A stretch of DNA of 46,318 bases from a virus. Under the pieces are notes generated by a model. It was not told the origin of the DNA. It did no database searches and was given only the letters and a program-made list of their open reading frames with translations. A program made the position numbers and the translations under genes. Positions 43,918 to 46,318 of this stretch are shown here, piece by piece. The stretch is taken from positions 1 through 46,318 of IMG/VR virus record IMGVR_UViG_3300042294_003496. The stretch is one strand, 5' to 3'. Position 1 is the first letter of the stretch. Every line of letters starts with the position of its first letter.

Positions 43918-44102
43918 TAGCGACCTCCCATGATAGTCTAATGAATCATTACGAAACAAACTTTTCTCTAATGCAACACCACAAGTATTCGCTAACAGAA
44001 ATAGAAGGAATGATTCCTTGGGAGCGTCGAATTTACATAGAAATGTTAATTCATCACCTTAAAGAAGAAAAAGAAATGATGGAAAAGCAGAAAGAATCTT
44101 AA
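43207..44102 (+). CDS. Predicted gp26-ORF53 frameshift fusion, 298 residues
   Basis: If ribosomes slip back one base at 43914, gp26 (236 residues) is extended by LIATSHDSL and the 53 residues of the next ORF, giving 298 residues. The layout (short product, slippery site at its end, small helical extension, tape measure next) equals the G/GT tail assembly chaperones of lambda-type phages and E/E+E' of P2. The pieces would be joined 43207-43914 and 43914-44102. Predicted from sequence only. Confidence 0.6.
43894..43914 (+). promoter_or_regulatory. Predicted programmed -1 ribosomal frameshift signal
   Basis: Slippery heptamer TTTTTTC at 43908-43914 is in the correct register (T TTT TTC) for a -1 slip, directly before the gp26 stop TAA. 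The -1 frame is closed upstream by TGA at 43905-43907, so the two frames overlap in exactly these seven bases. AAGGGGG at 43894-43900, seven bases upstream, resembles the Shine-Dalgarno-like stimulator of bacterial -1 sites. After the slip the frame reads LIATSHDSL and runs straight into the ATG at 43941. Confidence 0.75.
43941..44102 (+). CDS. Small chaperone-like ORF (gp51-like position), likely frameshift partner
   Basis: A 53-residue reading frame, MNHYETNFSLMQHHKYSLTE and onward, with the core YSLTEIEGMIPWERRIYIEM followed by a charged helix LIHHLKEEKEMMEKQKES. The pattern (short helix, Y-S-x-x-E-x-x-x-M/L-P-x-x-E-R, long helix) is that of the T part of tail assembly chaperones. T4 has gene 51 after 26. 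No Shine-Dalgarno precedes the ATG, and the frame is open upstream just to the slippery site, so expression as an extension of gp26 is more likely than free initiation. Confidence 0.75.
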   Translation: MNHYETNFSLMQHHKYSLTEIEGMIPWERRIYIEMLIHHLKEEKEMMEKQKES

Positions 44103-44119
44103 CTTAAAGTAGACTCCCC

Positions 44120-46318
44120 ATGGCAAACGAAGGCGAAACTAATCCCAAAAATCAAACCGCACCAGGAAGCGATAGCCAATGGTCTGGTTCATATAATCGT
44201 GAAATGGTTGAACTATTGAGAAATCAATTGGACAATCAAGAGTTTCAGACCAAATATATCAAAGAACTCACAGAGAAGATTGAATCCTCGCAGCGTGAGG
44301 AATTGAATGCAAAGAAGAAACAGTTGGAGGCAGAACTGAAGGGAGATACTGCTGCTCTTGCTATAGCAATAAAGCAGTACGAAGAAGCCAAACTATCAAG
44401 ATCCGAGTCTACAAATAGGTTAAGAGAAATTCAAACCGATGTAGCGGGAACTCAAAGGCAAATCACAGATGCAATTGAAATGATTGCTATTGATTCAAAA
44501 ACACAGATAGATGTAGTAAAAAAAGAACTTGATGCCTCTTTAGATCTCACAAAACAAATCGCAGACACACTATCAGATGCTAAAATCAAAGATAAAACTA
44601 TATTGGTTGAATTTAAGAATTGGTCGAAAGAATTTCTAAAGCAGTCTAAAAAAGAAGAGGATGAAAAATTAAAAGCGGAAAAAGAACTGTCTGACAGAAA
44701 TAAAATTGAAGCAAAGCAGAAACAAAAAGACGAAGAAGAAAATCAAAAAAATAATGAAACCAAAGAACTTGCTCAAGAAGTTCGTAATGCACTTGAACAA
44801 ATTAAAGGATCATCAAACGAAGATACTATTAATAGACTAATTGAAAGAACCGGAGCAAACATACAAAGTCTTTCTGTTGTTCAAAAAATGCTTAGTGATG
44901 CTATGATTGAATCAGGAGTAGATCTCAAAGACGAAACTGCTGTCATGGCTTTCAAGGCAAATTGGGCTAAGGAACAGAAAACCCAAGATAAGATCATTGA
45001 AAAACTCACAGAGATGAGGGATTCAATCCAAAAAGAGAATATACAAAAATCCATATATGAAACAATTGTAAAGCAAGGTGTTAATGAAAGAGTCGCAGAG
45101 ATTCGTGCAGAAAGATTGGCAGAAAAACAATTCCGAGAAGAAACGCAAAAATTAAACAAACAAATAAGTATTTTCAAGAATATTGAGCAGGCATCCTTGA
45201 TTCAAATAGCCGCTGTTGAAAGACAGAACAGGCAAGCAGTCGAGGACAAAAAAGAGATGAAGGAATTACCCGAATGGTATAAAGATCTCAAAGCAAATGT
45301 AAAAATAATAGATGCTCACATAATAGGTTTACGGGATACTATGAGAGAAGGCGGTTGGTTGTTTAAACTCATTGCGATTATAACATTTGCCACGGGATTG
45401 ATAGTTGGAATGGTATCTGCCGCAATAGCAGAAGTATTCGGAATGATTACATCTGCTTTCAAAGGAGGAGGAATCATATCAAGATTTTTCTTGTATTTGA
45501 AAGAAACATTTCCAGCGATAAACAAAATGATCAATGGGATGAAATCATTTTTCATCTTTATCAAAAATGGAACTGCTATAGGTAGATACTTTGTATCAGT
45601 AATTAATAGAACAATAGGTGTTTTTACTACTTTTATTGCGATAATCAAAGATGTACAATTTGGTGCATTAGGATTCATAAAGATACTAAAATCTGTTTTC
45701 GCTCCTGTCATAGAAATATTCAAAATCTTTATGACTTCATTCAGACTTGGTTATGGAATAATGAGTGGTCTATTCAGATTTCTCAGAGTTCTTCGACCAA
45801 TCATTTCATTAATTGGTAGAGCATTCCTCCCACTTACGATAGTGTTGACATTAATCGATGCTGTCATAGGTGCGTTCAAAGGATTTAAAAAAGATGGTAT
45901 ACGAGGATTACTTGTCGGAATATTTGCCGGAATTACAGATGGATTAACTCTAGGATTAATAGGTTTCGATAAAATCTATAAATTCATGAATAACATAATT
46001 GACTCCATAACAAAGGCGTTCAAAAAAATATTAGAACACACATACAATGCGATTAAATTGATTTTCAAGTACAGCCCCATAGGATTGCTTGTCCAAGGAG
46101 TCATGTGGATTTACAATAACTTCAATTCAATTATAAATGCTGCTAAAGAAACATTAATGCTTTTGTGGAAATATAGTCTTCCGAATCTGTTATATCAGGG
46201 AATCAAATATGGAATATCCGCAGCGAAAAAAATTATTGATAACATGAAAACCTTTATAATAGAGGGCATTGAAAAACTTCAATCATTTTTACTCAACTAT
46301 AATCCAATTACATTAATC
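44120..46318 (+). CDS. gp29: Tape measure protein (gp29-like), 3' end outside window
   Basis: Open from ATG at 44120 to the last base: 733 residues without stop. The first 400 residues are charged and helical with heptads and many Lys/Glu/Gln (LRNQLDNQEFQTKYIKELTE and so on), typical of tape measure coiled coils that fix tail length. From residue 413 comes a hydrophobic segment (WLFKLIAIITFATGLIVGMV, then SAAIAEVFGMI), followed by alternating amphipathic and hydrophobic helices with Gly/Phe-rich parts, a feature of tape measures that insert into the host membrane during DNA entry. Already longer than T4 gp29 (590). It follows the gp26 frameshift cassette, the standard place for a tape measure. 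The ribosome binding site is weak. Confidence 0.85.
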   Translation, partial: MANEGETNPKNQTAPGSDSQWSGSYNREMVELLRNQLDNQEFQTKYIKELTEKIESSQREELNAKKKQLEAELKGDTAALAIAIKQYEEAKLSRSESTNRLREIQTDVAGTQRQITDAIEMIAIDSKTQIDVVKKELDASLDLTKQIADTLSDAKIKDKTILVEFKNWSKEFLKQSKKEEDEKLKAEKELSDRNKIEAKQKQKDEEENQKNNETKELAQEVRNALEQIKGSSNEDTINRLIERTGANIQSLSVVQKMLSDAMIESGVDLKDETAVMAFKANWAKEQKTQDKIIEKLTEMRDSIQKENIQKSIYETIVKQGVNERVAEIRAERLAEKQFREETQKLNKQISIFKNIEQASLIQIAAVERQNRQAVEDKKEMKELPEWYKDLKANVKIIDAHIIGLRDTMREGGWLFKLIAIITFATGLIVGMVSAAIAEVFGMITSAFKGGGIISRFFLYLKETFPAINKMINGMKSFFIFIKNGTAIGRYFVSVINRTIGVFTTFIAIIKDVQFGALGFIKILKSVFAPVIEIFKIFMTSFRLGYGIMSGLFRFLRVLRPIISLIGRAFLPLTIVLTLIDAVIGAFKGFKKDGIRGLLVGIFAGITDGLTLGLIGFDKIYKFMNNIIDSITKAFKKILEHTYNAIKLIFKYSPIGLLVQGVMWIYNNFNSIINAAKETLMLLWKYSLPNLLYQGIKYGISAAKKIIDNMKTFIIEGIEKLQSFLLNYNPITLI

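Noticed and set aside
44881-45723. Two minus-strand open frames (98 and 135 residues) inside the tape measure region.
   Set aside because: Shadow frames of the lysine- and isoleucine-rich tape measure coding sequence; no upstream ribosome binding site and opposite to all neighbours.
1-46318. tRNA genes, CRISPR arrays, insertion sequences, introns or homing endonucleases.
   Set aside because: None were seen; gaps are all under about 75 bases, and no HNH or GIY-YIG motif was found in the proteins.

Overview
The window is a piece of a lytic, T4-like (exo-T-even) myovirus genome: almost wall-to-wall virion morphogenesis genes, recognisable by protein sequence and by a gene order that follows phage T4. 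The base composition is AT-rich, and several proteins (gp5 without a lysozyme domain, a DUF4815-type giant baseplate protein, collar-domain fibres with the Ser-Asp-x-Phe N-terminus) look like those of marine T4-like phages such as cyanophages and pelagiphages. The host cannot be read from this stretch. No tRNA, rRNA, integrase, transposase or CRISPR array was seen.

Layout. A divergent intergenic region at 41074-41127 splits the window. To its left everything is on the minus strand. In transcription order this is: tube cap gp48, wedge gp53, hub gp27, spike gp5, two unassigned proteins, PAAR tip, wedge gp25, gp6, gp7, a Cys-rich unknown, gp8, a 1649-residue DUF4815-type protein, a small coiled coil, fibre B, a small beta protein, a glycosyltransferase, fibre A, a 180-residue unknown, neck gp13, gp14, gp15, terminase gp16 and gp17, sheath gp18, tube gp19, portal gp20, four core or virion proteins, and the first codons of prohead protease gp21. 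To the right on the plus strand are: gp4 nuclease, a 199-residue unknown, tube initiator gp54, hub protein gp26, a 53-residue chaperone-like ORF, and the tape measure (gp29-like), which runs off the end.

How it works together. The genes supply the baseplate, neck, tail, DNA packaging motor, portal and capsid core. Genes are packed with 4- or 5-base stop/start overlaps (ATGA, TAATG), so translation is probably coupled. Repeated CTAAATA or GATAAATA boxes 18-61 bases before several starts look like T4-type late promoters. The slot that holds genes 9 to wac in T4 is filled here by the DUF4815 protein, two collar-domain fibres and a glycosyltransferase.

Most notable: (1) a textbook -1 frameshift site (TTTTTTC at the exact 7-base overlap of two frames, with an SD-like stretch upstream) joining gp26 to a 53-residue ORF just before the tape measure; (2) gp4 appears to start at an AUC codon behind a perfect Shine-Dalgarno; (3) gp15 carries a 500-residue Cys/Pro/Trp-rich extension whose CC-x12-C motif recurs in an otherwise unknown baseplate-region protein; (4) the two fibres share a duplicated two-domain cassette.
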